The notes beneath the pieces are model-generated. The model was not told where the DNA came from. It made no database searches and was given only the letters and a program-made list of their open reading frames with translations. A DNA stretch of 64,000 nucleotides. It comes from Akkermansiaceae bacterium UBA2381. GTDB taxonomy: Bacteria > Verrucomicrobiota > Verrucomicrobiia > Verrucomicrobiales > DEV007. Each line of letters starts with the position of its first letter. Positions within the stretch are counted from its first letter, which is position 1. The position numbers were made by a program, and so were the translations under genes. The stretch spans positions 56,387 through 120,386 of the forward strand of contig DDSV01000014.1 in assembly GCA_002344215.1 (NCBI GenBank), written 5' to 3'. Below are positions 1 to 10,000 of this stretch, piece after piece.

Positions 1-534
1 TGCGTAGGCGAGTTTTCCCCAGTCGGACTTTCCCTCGAAGACTGTTTCCTGGAGGGCCTTCACCTCAAGACCGCAACCGCAGCGAAGCACGAAGCAGGTT
101 GTTTGATTGATCATTCCAAGATCGACAGGTCTTACCCGGGCCGCGCCGCCGGAGAAAAGAACGAGAGTTTCCGGGACTCCGACCGGCAGGCTTAATTCAT
201 CGGCAATCAGGTTTCCCGTGCCTCCGCGCATGATGAGGAGCGGAATCCCTGAACCATCGAGACCGTTGAGAACCTGTGAGATCGTCCCGTCTCCGCCATA
301 AACGATAATCAGATCCACCCCCTTGGAAATCGCATCGCGGCAGAAACGGATTCCATCGTCCGCTGTTTGAGTGACCTGTATCGTCGACTCGAATGGTCCC
401 AGTGCTTCGTTCAATTCCCGAAGGGGGGGCTCCGATCCGCCCGATGCCGGATTAACAATCACGGCGATCTTTTGAATCTGGAGGATCAGTCGATGTTCCA
501 TCGGGCTGGGAAACTGCTTTGGGGGAACCTGCAT
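1..534 (-). CDS. Diacylglycerol kinase / lipid kinase family protein (C-terminus cut off by window edge)
   Basis: The minus-strand translation gives the start of a DAGK catalytic domain: a first beta-strand followed by VNPASGG, then IVYGGDGTISQVLNGL carrying the GGDGT nucleotide-binding motif, then a GTGNLIADEL segment. These are hallmarks of the DgkB/YegS/BmrU lipid kinase family, which phosphorylates diacylglycerol or related lipids at the membrane with ATP. Only about 178 codons are present and the frame is open to position 1, so the C-terminal half is outside the window. Two in-frame ATGs are possible, at 534 and at 501. I give the longer; the shorter begins only 8-10 residues before the first strand and is equally plausible. 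No strong ribosome site precedes either. The substrate cannot be told from this part. Confidence 0.85.
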   Translation of the reverse strand, partial: MQVPPKQFPSPMEHRLILQIQKIAVIVNPASGGSEPPLRELNEALGPFESTIQVTQTADDGIRFCRDAISKGVDLIIVYGGDGTISQVLNGLDGSGIPLLIMRGGTGNLIADELSLPVGVPETLVLFSGGAARVRPVDLGMINQTTCFVLRCGCGLEVKALQETVFEGKSDWGKLAYA

Positions 535-876
535 CTCGGGGGGCGCCTGAATGGTAGGGAAGGGGAATAATGGGAGCAGTTTATTACCTAAATGTAATTC
601 CCGGGATTGGCCAATGGGGTGAGGACCTACCGGATACCTCTGTGGATTCACCTTTGAACCTTCTTTTCAGTAGTCCCCGGGTTGGAGGTGGGGAAAGACC
701 CCATCGTTCCCGGGCGATGAATCGTTAGATTGGAAATCTCTGAGCGTCAGAGAATCACCGTAAGAAAGAATCAATATGGAGCCCGACGAGCCGGCCGCTA
801 TTCAGCGGGAGAAACGCCACGAATCGATCGCCTCTTATGTGGTGTTCGCGGCTTTCCTGTATGCCCTCATCCGGGC
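535..876. other. Intergenic stretch with no convincing gene
   Basis: About 340 bases upstream of the kinase gene. A plus-strand reading frame starting at 776 (72 codons) encodes a short hydrophobic stretch, but its second half is simply antisense to the GlsB-like fragment at 877-1005. I see no RNA gene or clear terminator here. The region presumably holds the promoter of the kinase gene. Confidence 0.4.
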
Positions 877-1005
877 CTATTCATTGCTGTCTCCTATTCC
901 AATCAAGGTGGTAATGATAAAACCGCCGGGGTCCTTGCCTGGCATCAGGAGCTTGGCGATCACGCCTACCACCAGGCCAATTATGATTGTGTAGAGAATT
1001 TCCAT
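877..1005 (-). pseudogene. Truncated GlsB/YeaQ/YmgE-type membrane protein
   Basis: The 42-residue product starts MEILYTIIIGLVVGVIAK and continues with LLMPGKDPGGF and a second hydrophobic start. This is the N-terminal half of the small transglycosylase-associated/GlsB stress membrane protein family, normally about 80 residues with three membrane segments. It ends at a TAG right after the second segment begins. None of the three frames downstream restores the usual glycine-rich C-terminal half, so this looks like a decayed gene rather than one simple frameshift. Its neighbours on the same strand are also general-stress proteins, which supports the family call. It might still be expressed as a one- to two-helix peptide. 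Confidence 0.55.
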
Positions 1006-1044
1006 GTGATGAAGTCTTCAAGTTGTCCGGTTGCACCAGGAGGC

Positions 1045-1551
1045 TCAGCGGCCTGCGCTTGCCAGTTCACCCATCGCTTCCACGTTGCTTTTCGCGTGTG
1101 CGAGGTCGTTAAGTGATTTGTTCGCGGTCTTCTCTTCTTTCAGGATCTCCTTGAGAAGGGAAGCTGCTTTCCTGCTGCCGAGCAATTCGGCCCATTCATG
1201 GAGGCAGCCGTAAGTGGCCATTTCGTAATGTTCCACTTTCTGCGCTGCGGCAATGAGGGCGGCATTGATCGCGGGCGAGCCCTTGAATTCGTTCGCGATT
1301 TCCTCGCCTTCTTTCAGGAGACCGACGGTGGCTTCACAGGTTGCCCCTTTTGCCTTAAGATCGAAACAGGCGAAAACCTCCTCGAGCTTGGTGATGTGAC
1401 CTTTGGTTTCTTCGAGGTGACCGGCGAAGGCCGCCTTGAGATCATTGCAGGTGGCTGCTTTGGCCAATTTCGGCAATGCTTTCGCGATCCGCTTTTCGGC
1501 ATCATAGATGTCGGCGAGTTCGGCCAGGAAAAGTGTTTTCAGTGTGTTCAT
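1045..1551 (-). CDS. DUF892 (YciE/YciF-type) ferritin-like stress protein
   Basis: The 168-residue protein starts MNTLKTLFLAELADIYDAEKR. It shows the repeated E-x6-Y and E-x2-H helix pattern of the DUF892 ferritin-like four-helix fold (DIYDAEKR, GHLEETKGH, KVEHYEMATY, LKEEK). YciF-type proteins are induced by osmotic or stationary stress and probably bind a di-metal centre; the precise activity is not known. A longer reading with 12 extra N-terminal residues exists, but the start at 1551 fits the family N-terminus. It is encoded in the same direction as the stress proteins that flank it, with an 80-base gap to the next gene, and probably belongs to the same stress regulon. Confidence 0.85.
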   Translation of the reverse strand: MNTLKTLFLAELADIYDAEKRIAKALPKLAKAATCNDLKAAFAGHLEETKGHITKLEEVFACFDLKAKGATCEATVGLLKEGEEIANEFKGSPAINAALIAAAQKVEHYEMATYGCLHEWAELLGSRKAASLLKEILKEEKTANKSLNDLAHAKSNVEAMGELASAGR

Positions 1552-1630
1552 GGTTCGTTTTATGGGTTGGGGGTAAAGGGGAAACACGCCTGCGACCGGA
1601 GTTTCCCGATCGCAGGAGTTTTCCGCCGGT

Positions 1631-2245
1631 TTAACGTGGTGCTACAACGTCGCGGCGGGCTGTCTCAGTCGTGATGGCTTTGTCAGGGGTGCAGCACTCA
1701 CCGCCCTTTTCGCCTTTCGGCGGTTTGGGGGTGGTGGAATCGGACACGGTGCAGATGTCCTCTGCTCCGGCATTGTTGAAGATCGTTTTGGCGCGCTTGA
1801 TCTCTTCCGAGCTTTCGGTGTGCACGGAGATGAGGATGTTGCCGTTCTTCAACTTGCCTTCGTAGCGTTTCGCTTCGAGTTCGGGGATGCCCATGCCGAT
1901 GAGGCCGCCGGTGATACCTCCCACCGTGGCACCGATCGCGGCGCCGCTGAGAGCGGCGATGATTGGGCCGGCGGCAATGAATGGTCCCACTCCGGGGATG
2001 GCGAGTGCGCCGATTCCGGCGATCCAGCCGAGCGCGCCTCCGATAGCGCCACCCGTGGTGACACCGGCGACGGTACCTTCCGGTGCCTTCGTGTGTTTTT
2101 CGTGAGCGAAATCGTGGGCGGAATCCTGATCAGAGAAGAGCGCCGAGATGTCTTCGTTTGAGAAGCTGGCAGCTTTGAGTTGATCAACGATTTGTTCAGC
2201 CTGTTGGCGTGAAGTAGCGATGCAGAATACAGATTGTTTTGACAT
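1631..2245 (-). CDS. General stress protein 17M-like, glycine-zipper membrane protein
   Basis: The 204-residue protein has an N-terminal alpha/beta part (VFCIATSRQQAEQIVDQLK) typical of the general stress protein 17M/YflT-like fold. About residues 60-120 form a very glycine/alanine-rich hydrophobic segment with repeated GGAIGGALG-type glycine zippers. The tail contains a paired cysteine (GECCTPDK). Proteins of this layout are found in many bacteria beside DUF892 and BON-domain genes and are thought to sit in the membrane during envelope or osmotic stress. The biochemical function is unknown. It lies 40 bases downstream of the DUF4142-BON gene on the same strand and is probably co-transcribed with it. 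Confidence 0.75.
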   Translation of the reverse strand: MSKQSVFCIATSRQQAEQIVDQLKAASFSNEDISALFSDQDSAHDFAHEKHTKAPEGTVAGVTTGGAIGGALGWIAGIGALAIPGVGPFIAAGPIIAALSGAAIGATVGGITGGLIGMGIPELEAKRYEGKLKNGNILISVHTESSEEIKRAKTIFNNAGAEDICTVSDSTTPKPPKGEKGGECCTPDKAITTETARRDVVAPR

Positions 2246-2285
2246 AATGGTGTTTTTTCGAGTTCTTGGATTAGCGGAGATTGAG

Positions 2286-3167
2286 TTAGTTGGCAGGCTC
2301 TGCGGACTTCACTTCAAGTTGGTTGTCGGCAAGTTCCGGGGTCGCGAGGCGATTGGCGATCTCTCCGATGAGGCGTTTTTCCTCCGCGGTATTGACCGGT
2401 CCGCGAAGGGTGACGCGGCCCCCGGAGGTAATGATTTTCACATTCCGGGCGTTTATCGAGAGGTCCTCCAGATTCAGAATGTTTTTGCGAATTTCGGCGG
2501 TGGTGTCGATGTCCGTCTGGCTGTTACCCTGATCGAGCGGGGTAAGGTTTTTGGCATCGCGGTCACGCATGTTGCGGGCCGTGTTGTCGGGTTCGGTCGA
2601 CGCAATTCCTGAAGCGGCCGCTCCTGTTTTCACGGTTGGTGCGGAACTCAATTCTTCGGCTTTCTGAAGATGTGACTTCAAGGCGGGGAGCATTTTGGCA
2701 GCCCATAGTTTCACCTCACTGTCTTCAGCGTCTTCGGCGGCATCTTCGAAGTTCTTAACGCACTTCTTATGACCGCTCACGATCACGGACAGGAATTCCT
2801 TGTCGAAGTCCTTTTCGTTTTCAGTCTCAAGCTCGTCGTAGGTATCAGCGTGCTTGGAATCAACTTCCGAGCTCAACTCAACACTTTTGCTGCCGGCAAG
2901 CGTCGCGAGTTCAGCGTTTGCCTTGGTGTGGTCGGCGACGATCATTCCTGCGAAATCCTTGACATCTGCGCGGCTGGCCCTTTTCGCGCCGAGCTCAGCT
3001 AGCTTCACGAGGGCGACACCGGCGGCGGCTTCCTCCTGAATGAATTTTTCGTCTGCTGAGTTCAATTTTGTTTTTTCATCGACTGCGCGTGAATTTGGAA
3101 TAAGGAGAAGGGATGCTCCGAGCGCCAGCGCTGCGGTAGAGAGGAGGGTGATCTTGGGGGATTTCAT
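2286..3167 (-). CDS. Secreted DUF4142 - BON domain protein
   Basis: This 293-residue protein starts with a signal peptide (MKSPKITLLSTAALALGASLLL, cleavage around the Ser-Arg-Ala at 26-28). A DUF4142 ferritin-like four-helix domain follows (about 35-170: FIQEEAAAGVALVKLAELG, then D-H-x3-N elements such as VADHTKANAEL and SGHKKCVKNF). The C-terminal BON domain (about 215-285) includes the VTLRGPVNTAEEK core. BON domains bind membranes or phospholipids, and DUF4142 is a periplasmic ferritin-like module of unknown activity. The protein probably protects the envelope. It is the first gene of the minus-strand stress group, and its promoter lies in the 3168-3405 region shared with the divergent gene. 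Confidence 0.85.
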   Translation of the reverse strand: MKSPKITLLSTAALALGASLLLIPNSRAVDEKTKLNSADEKFIQEEAAAGVALVKLAELGAKRASRADVKDFAGMIVADHTKANAELATLAGSKSVELSSEVDSKHADTYDELETENEKDFDKEFLSVIVSGHKKCVKNFEDAAEDAEDSEVKLWAAKMLPALKSHLQKAEELSSAPTVKTGAAASGIASTEPDNTARNMRDRDAKNLTPLDQGNSQTDIDTTAEIRKNILNLEDLSINARNVKIITSGGRVTLRGPVNTAEEKRLIGEIANRLATPELADNQLEVKSAEPAN

Positions 3168-3232
3168 GAGGGAGTTGTTTTGTTTTTTTCTTTTGTCATT
3201 TGCACGCTAGGACAAGCATTAGAATTCCACCA

Positions 3233-3294
3233 TGGGGTTGAACCCCCACACGGCTTTGCGGCGAATGTTGTTTTTAATCACTCCTTCCGGAGTG
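3233..3294. promoter_or_regulatory. Two small inverted repeats between divergent genes
   Basis: Positions 3233-3248 can form a stem of TGGGGTT with AACCCCCA around a GA loop. Positions 3279-3294 form a perfect 6-bp stem CACTCC/GGAGTG around TTCC. They lie in the AT-richer divergent spacer between the DUF4142-BON gene (minus) and the receiver-like gene (plus). Neither is followed by a run of T in either direction, so they look more like operator or 5'-leader elements than terminators. Function is inferred only. Confidence 0.3.
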
Positions 3295-3405
3295 GATCGC
3301 GGTTGGATCCATCTCGACGAAGTCGTTTCTCCGGATTTCCAAATTCATGTTTTTCAGCTTATGCTGTGTGGCTACTAGAATTTGGCCCCCCGCGTCGTCA
3401 CCCCT

Positions 3406-3975
3406 ATGGAAAGTCCCGCAGAACGGAAATGGACAACACTAAGAAGTATCGCCTCCCCGCGGGAGAGATCCGGCCATGAGGTGGGTCCCGTGTCGGTTCC
3501 CGATGTGGCGGCAGACACGCCTGTGGAGGTAATTGAGATTCCGGCAGAGTCGGTGGAGGAGAGCCCCCTCCACGTCCTCGTCGCCCATCCTGTGGCGTCG
3601 ACTTCCCGGCTCATCCGGGAAACCCTGGAGAATTTCACCTCCTGTCGGGTCGTTTCAACTCCGGATCCCTTGAGGGCTTTTGAGCTGGCCTTGCAGCGGC
3701 GCTACGGACTCTTTTTCTTCGGGATGATCACCGGGGAGCTGAGCGGCCCGATGCTCTACGAACTGATTTCAAAGGCCTACTCCTCGGGCCACGGCCCGAA
3801 ACTATTGGCTCCCGGGGTGATCTTTGTCCGTGAAAAGGACGACCCGAAACTTCCTGATTCACTGAATCGCGATCCGCGGGTCAAGGACGTCATTAGTAAA
3901 CCCATCCGCATCGAGCGGTTGCTCGAAGCGGTGAAGGGCGTGCTGGAGGTGCGTGATCCGACGGTGGGGGCTTGA
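3406..3975 (+). CDS. Receiver-like (pseudo-response-regulator) protein
   Basis: The 189-residue protein has a poorly conserved 55-residue N-terminal extension, then a CheY-like fold. The first strand is LHVLVAHP, a long helix follows (RLIRETLEN), and a KP dipeptide near the end (VISKPIRIERLLEAV) matches the conserved receiver Lys-Pro. The strand that should end in the phospho-acceptor Asp reads YGLFFFGMITGELSG, with Gly in place of Asp, so classical phosphorylation is not expected. There is no output domain. An upstream TTG at 3382 would add eight residues; I chose the ATG. The gene converges with the megasynthase, whose stop lies 43 bases away. It may be an orphan signalling scaffold; any partner is unknown. 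Confidence 0.65.
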   Translation: MESPAERKWTTLRSIASPRERSGHEVGPVSVPDVAADTPVEVIEIPAESVEESPLHVLVAHPVASTSRLIRETLENFTSCRVVSTPDPLRAFELALQRRYGLFFFGMITGELSGPMLYELISKAYSSGHGPKLLAPGVIFVREKDDPKLPDSLNRDPRVKDVISKPIRIERLLEAVKGVLEVRDPTVGA

Positions 3976-4018
3976 ATCCAGAGTCCCGGGCTCCACCCGT
4001 TGGTGTCACGCTGGCCAA

Positions 4019-7000
4019 TCAAACTGCTTTCAAGGGAGATTCGATGGCGGCCAGCGCCCTTCCAAATGCCGCCGCAATCGCATCAATATTATCACGGTGG
4101 AAAACACTGACGTGGTTTCCCGGCACATCCACGATTTCAAGTTCGTCGACAAGGTCGTTCCACCCGTAGTCGTCACCGATCGCGAATTTGTCACCGCCGA
4201 CGAGGGCGCGGAACAAGGTCATCTTTCCGTTGAACGGCCCGGGCTCATAGAGTTCCATCGCCTTCTCGTGAGCTTTGCGCAGCTGGACCTGGCGCAGCCA
4301 ACCGGCGCCCTTGGCCTGGGGCAAAGTGCGGGCGACCGCGTCCTCAGCCTCGAAGTAGAGGCGGTAGGCGAGACCGCTTCCGATCCGTGCGCCAATCTTG
4401 CCGACCTTTTCGATGACGCCTTTGTCGGCGAGATTGCGTTTGTTCCAGTTCACCGCGATGCGCTCGGAAATGCTGAGTTTACGGGCCTGTGCCGCCGGGT
4501 TCTCGGTGTCAACAAGTCCGAGGAACTCCACCTGTTCGCCATCGGCGAGAAGCTGTCGGGCCATATCGTAGGCCACCACGCCGCCGAAGGAGTATCCGCA
4601 GAGATGGTAGGGACCTTCGGATTGGACCTTGCGGAGTTCCGCGAGATAGTGCGAGGCAGTCTGCTCGACGGTTTCGTCGGGAATGGGGGAGGTCGCGGTG
4701 AGAGCCGGTGCTTCGAAGGCGTAAAAGGGCCGGTCCTCTCCCAGGCGTGAGGCGAGGTTCCCGTAGAAGAGAATGCCTCCGTCACCGCCATGGACGGCGA
4801 AGAGGGGCGGAAGGCTCCCCTTCGGCTGAATTGCGACGGTCGTCTCGGCAAGTTCGCTGGAACCCGCTTCCCGGGCTTCGGTTAGGTGGATGCCGCCACG
4901 CCGTGATGGAGTTATCGTCCTGTCAGGCGTTTCTACGGCGACGGTGTCGCCCGGAGCGGAGCGCGCTGAGGAGCGCCTCTCGTCGATGAGAGTGGCGAGT
5001 TGACGCACGCTTGGGGCACGGAAGAGAACGGCGAGTGGCAGCGAAACATCGAAGCGTCTCTGGATGCGGGAGAACATGCGCATACCGAGAAGGGAATGAC
5101 CGCCGAGACAAAAGAAATCGTCATCGAGCCCGATCTCGGCCGTGTGCAGCAGTTCTTTCCAGATCCCTGCGAGAATGGTTTCCGTTTCGGTGGGTTGACT
5201 CGGTGTCCCGACAGCGGAGGACGGCGCAGCGTCATTTTTAGAGAGTGCGTTCGCGTCGATTTTCCCGTTGGCGTTCAGTGGCATCGTGTCGAGTACCACG
5301 AGCGAGGCAGGGACAAGATATTCCGGAAGTTTGGCGCGCATGTAGCCGATCAGCTCGGCCGGGGCGGGTTTGACTCCGTTGACGGGTGAAACATAGGCGG
5401 CAAGCGACTTCTCGGCCGCGCTGACTCCACGAACCACGACCTTGCATTGTCCGACGAGGGGATGGCGCCCGAGACAGGCCTCGATCTCGCCCGGTTCGAC
5501 GCGAAACCCGCGAATTTTCACCTGCTGGTCGATTCGTCCCATGAACATAATGGAACCATCAGCCCGTTGGCGGCAGAGATCTCCTGTGCGATAGAGCAGA
5601 CCGCCTTCAATCGTAGAATAGGGATCAGAGATGAACTTTTCCGCCGTCAACTCGGGCCGGTTAAGGTAGCCGAGTGCGAGTCCGTCTCCTCCGGTGCAGA
5701 GTTCTCCTGGGACTCCGGGTTGAACAGGATTTCCGGCCTGATCGAGAATCCAGGCAGTGCTGTTCGAGATCGGGTTTCCAACAGGGATTGCGGCGGCGAA
5801 GAGATCCGCCTCCTCCACCTCTCTGACGCAGGTGAAAGTTGTGCTCTCGGTCGGACCGTATCCGTTCAGGAGACGAATGCCGGAATGCATCGCGAGTATC
5901 TTTGCCGCGTGGACGGGCGACATTACATCACCTCCGGAAATGAGCTGCCGCAGACCGACAAAAGCCTCGGGACATTCCTCTGCCATCACCTGGAATAGAC
6001 CCGCTGTGAGCCAGAGTGTCGTCACTTCGTGAGTGGACAGCGTCCCGGCGATCACGTCCAGCGTGAGACGTCCTGCCGGAGGCAGAGCAAGAATGCCACC
6101 GTTGAGCAGGGCACCTTGTATCTCAAAAATGGACGCATCAAAACAGGGGCTCGAAGCGAAGAGGAAGACTTCATTCTCACTGAAGTGGCAGTAGTTCGTG
6201 TTGCGGACGAGGCGAACCATCGCGCGATGGGGGATCAGGGCGCCCTTCGGTTTCCCGGTCGAACCGGAGGTATAGAGAATGGAGGCGGCGTCGCCTGCGT
6301 TTTGTGTTGCGGTGGGAAATGATCCGCGTCCCTGGCCGTCTTTGGCAAGGCGGTCCGGAGTGACTGAGGTGAGATCGCCCGGGAGCCGGTCCATCCATCC
6401 TGCTTCTGCAATAGCGAGGGTCGCCCCGCTGTCAGAGAGAAGGAAGTGGAGACGGTCGGCCGGATACTCCGGATCGAGCGGAACGCAGACCGCGCCATTC
6501 TTCAGAACGGCGTAGAGAGATGCAATCGCCTCAGGAGAACGCTCCAGGAAAATCGCAATCCGGTCGCCGGCCTTGACCCCGGCGGAGGCGAGCCCGTGAG
6601 CGATCCGGTCGGTGAGTGAGGCAAGCTCTGTATAGCTCATCGTTCCCCGGTCGAAGCGAAGGGCTGTGGCCGCTCCCCGGCGGGAGGCAACTTCATCAAA
6701 GAGTTCGGAAACGGTTTTGTCCCTGGGATAGTCGGTCGATGTCTGATTCCACTCACGGAGGAGTGACATCCGGGAATCCGGAAGCGAGCAGGCAACTTCC
6801 TGCACCGTTGCCCCGGGTCGTTCGATCAACCCTTCGAGAATGGCGCGGTAAATGGCGAGCCATTGACCGACACTTTCCCCATCAAAAAGAGCGGTTTGAT
6901 AGTCAAATCGGATCTCGAGTCCCGCTTCATATTCGCGAGCCTTGAGAAAGAGCGGGTTCGAGGTGTAGCCACGGTCGATCTCGGCGACTTCAGTCTTCAG

Positions 7001-10000
7001 TCCCGGCATGGCCAGACCGTCATTGACGCGTTCAAGATTGAAGACTGCCTCAATAAGCGGTCTCTCGTCGGCGCTGAACTTTTTGATGAGGCGTCCGTAG
7101 GTGAACTCCTGATGCTCGAGGGCGTCGAGGAGACGTCGCTGCGTCGACTTGAGAAATTCGCTGAATGCTTCCGCCTCATTGATCCCGGCGACGAAGGGAA
7201 GAAAATTCACGCAGTGCCCGACGAGTCCGCCGGGAGCGGATCCGTTTTGACCGGCAGCGGGAAAGCCGACGACAAAGCGTTCCTGACGCGAGAGGCGATG
7301 GAGGAGGACCTGATAGGCTCCGAGAAGAAGTCCAAAGAGCGTTGCGCCCGACTTGCCCGCAATCTTGCGAAGCGCACGAACCTGGTCCGGGGAAAAGTGG
7401 TCGACCACCATGTCACAACGAAAATCAGGCTCGGCGGGAGCAGGGAAATCGATGGGAAGCTTGAGCGGATGGACCGGCCTGGAGAACTCATTCATCCAAT
7501 GAGTTTCGGCAGGGGTCACAGTCGTAAGTGCCTCACGCGCCGCGACGGTGTCGCAGTGATCGGCAAAGCGGTGAGCCGGTTCGAAGACGGGCTGTTTCCC
7601 CTCGATCCGGGCTCCGTAAGCGTCCGCGATCTCGGCGAGGAGCACGTTGTAGGACCAACCGTCACAGACGAGGTGGTGAGCATTGAGGACGAGGAGATGC
7701 TCCTCGTCACCGAGCCTGAGAAGTGCGGCACGGAAAAGCGGCCCCTTCTCCAGATCAAAGGCCGTGTTCCGCTCGCGGTCGAGTGTCTCCGCGACGGTGC
7801 GTTCACGTTCGGAGGCAGGCAGGGCCGATAGATCAAGGAGTGTCAGGTCCGGAACTGAAGAGGGTTGTACGATGAATCCCTCGCCTCCGGCTGGAAAGAC
7901 CGCGCGAAGCGCGTCGTGGCGTGCAACGAGATCAGCGAGCGAGGACTTCAGGGCTTCCGTGTTTAGCGCGCCCCGTAGGGTAACAAGATTGATCTCGTTA
8001 AAGCAGAGGGAAGCGCTCTCATTGATCTGCGATGCCAGCCAGACTTCGGCGAGCGGCTCGGTCATCGGATGAATGCGCGGAGCCTCCGCCGTCACGGACT
8101 TTTTTGCCTCTTTGGCAGGTTCGGGTGCAGCCGCGGTGAGCAGCCTCTTCGGCCCGGTGAGACGGGATCCGTTCAGATGAGGAACAGTGATGCCCGAGGG
8201 GACCTCAAAGAAACCTCCCTCCTGCATTTCAGCGATGGATTCGCGGAATGCGGCGATACAGTAATCAATGTCCTCATCCGTGTGCGCCGCCGTCATGTAG
8301 GTGGGGAATCCCTCAAGGAGGAAGACGCCCTTGTTGCGGAGGTGGAAGAAGAAGAGGTTCGCGTATTTGTGATTCTCGTCCACGCGGATGAACATTTGAG
8401 AGCCGAAGTTCGGCATGCGGATCGGCGCGTTGTTTTCGACAAACATGCGGTCGACGGTGGTGGCGAGACGGGTGGCCTTGTCCTTGACGCCCTGCCAGAA
8501 CTCCGGCCCTTTGGCCTTGAGGTGCAGCAGCACTTCCTTCACCGCCGCCATTGCGAGGGGATGCCTGACAAAAGTACCGGCAAAGAAGGTGACGCCCTTC
8601 TCCGGGAATGAATCGTCGCCATACTGCCACATGCCACCGTCAAAGGTGTCCATATATTCGGCCTTGCCGGCGACCACGCCGAGGGGCATGCCGCCGCCGA
8701 CAACCTTGCCATAGGTGGCGATGTCGGCATCGACGCCGTAGAACTCCTGGGCGCCGCGGGGCCCGGTTCGGAAGCCGGTGATGACTTCGTCGAAAACGAA
8801 AACCGTGCCGGACTGGCGGGTAATCTCGCGGACTTCGCGGACGAACTCGATGGGTTGAAACTCGGGACGACGGCTCTGGACGGGCTCAATGATGACGGCG
8901 GCGAGCTCGTGGGCGCGCTTACGGATGATCTCAAGCGCTTCGTCGGTGCCGTAGGGCAGCACGATCATGTCGTCGACGGCGCGGCGCGGAATGCCGGGAG
9001 CGATGGGGAGTGAGCGGATCGCATCACCCGAGCCAACGCCTTTGACTAACACTTCGTCAAAGTTTCCGTGATAGTCCTTCGTGAAAATGACGATCTTGTC
9101 GCGTCCAGTCACGGTTCGGGCAAGGCGCATCGCCGCCTGAACGGCCTCGGAGCCGGTGTTGACGAAGCTGGCGCGTTCGTTTCCGGTGATCTCGCAGAAG
9201 AGCTGTGCGGCCTCCATCGCATTGACACACTGGGGGCCGACCTCGACCCCGCAATCGAGCTGGGCCTTGAGCGCCCCGGTCACGAAGTCGGGGGAATGGC
9301 CGAGGAAGTTCGGCCCGAATCCGTTGAGAAGGTCGATGTATTCATTGCCGTCGACATCGAGGAGGCGCGATCCTTTCGATTTCTTGACCGAGATCTGGTA
9401 GATCATCTCCTTCCACCGGCGGTTGAAGCCCGAGACGGTGCGCGGATCGGCATGCCACTGACGGTATTTGGCGGTGAGTTCCTTGGAAGTGCGCGTCTTC
9501 GCGATGTATTTTTCGATCAGCTCGTCCAGATGGCGGCGTTGACGCTCATTGAGGCTGTCGTCGAGGTTGCGATTGATCGTCGTGGTCGGAGCCGAGACGT
9601 TGGAGGAGGAAGTAATCGCTTCTATGGCTGAAGAAGCAGCGGGCTTTACCGGTAAGGGTGACGGAGCAGAGGGATTAGGATTGAGACTAAGATTAGGATT
9701 GAGATCGGAAACGGGGGGCTGGGGGACGAAAGTCCCTCCCTGGAGCAGAGCGATCTGCTGGCGCATCAGTTCGAGCTGCTGGGCGATGACACCTTCGACC
9801 ACACTGCCGTTGCCAAGGGCGGGGATGTTGAAAGCGGTCGGGGACACGGGAGTGGAATAGGAAACCGCCGGCGCCGCCACCTGAGGTGATGCTGCAAGGT
9901 GGGCAGCGACCGGGACCGGAGCCGGTGTCGGCGCCTGAACCGGAGTCGACGGTGCGGCGGGGCGATACCGGTCAGCCGGAAGGCCCGCGTCGAGATGACT

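Noticed and set aside
776..994. Plus-strand 72-codon frame with a hydrophobic segment
   Set aside because: Its second half is antisense to the recognisable GlsB-like fragment and no family likeness or ribosome site supports it.
3279..3294. Rho-independent terminator
   Set aside because: The stem is good but no T-run follows on either strand, and it lies between divergent genes.
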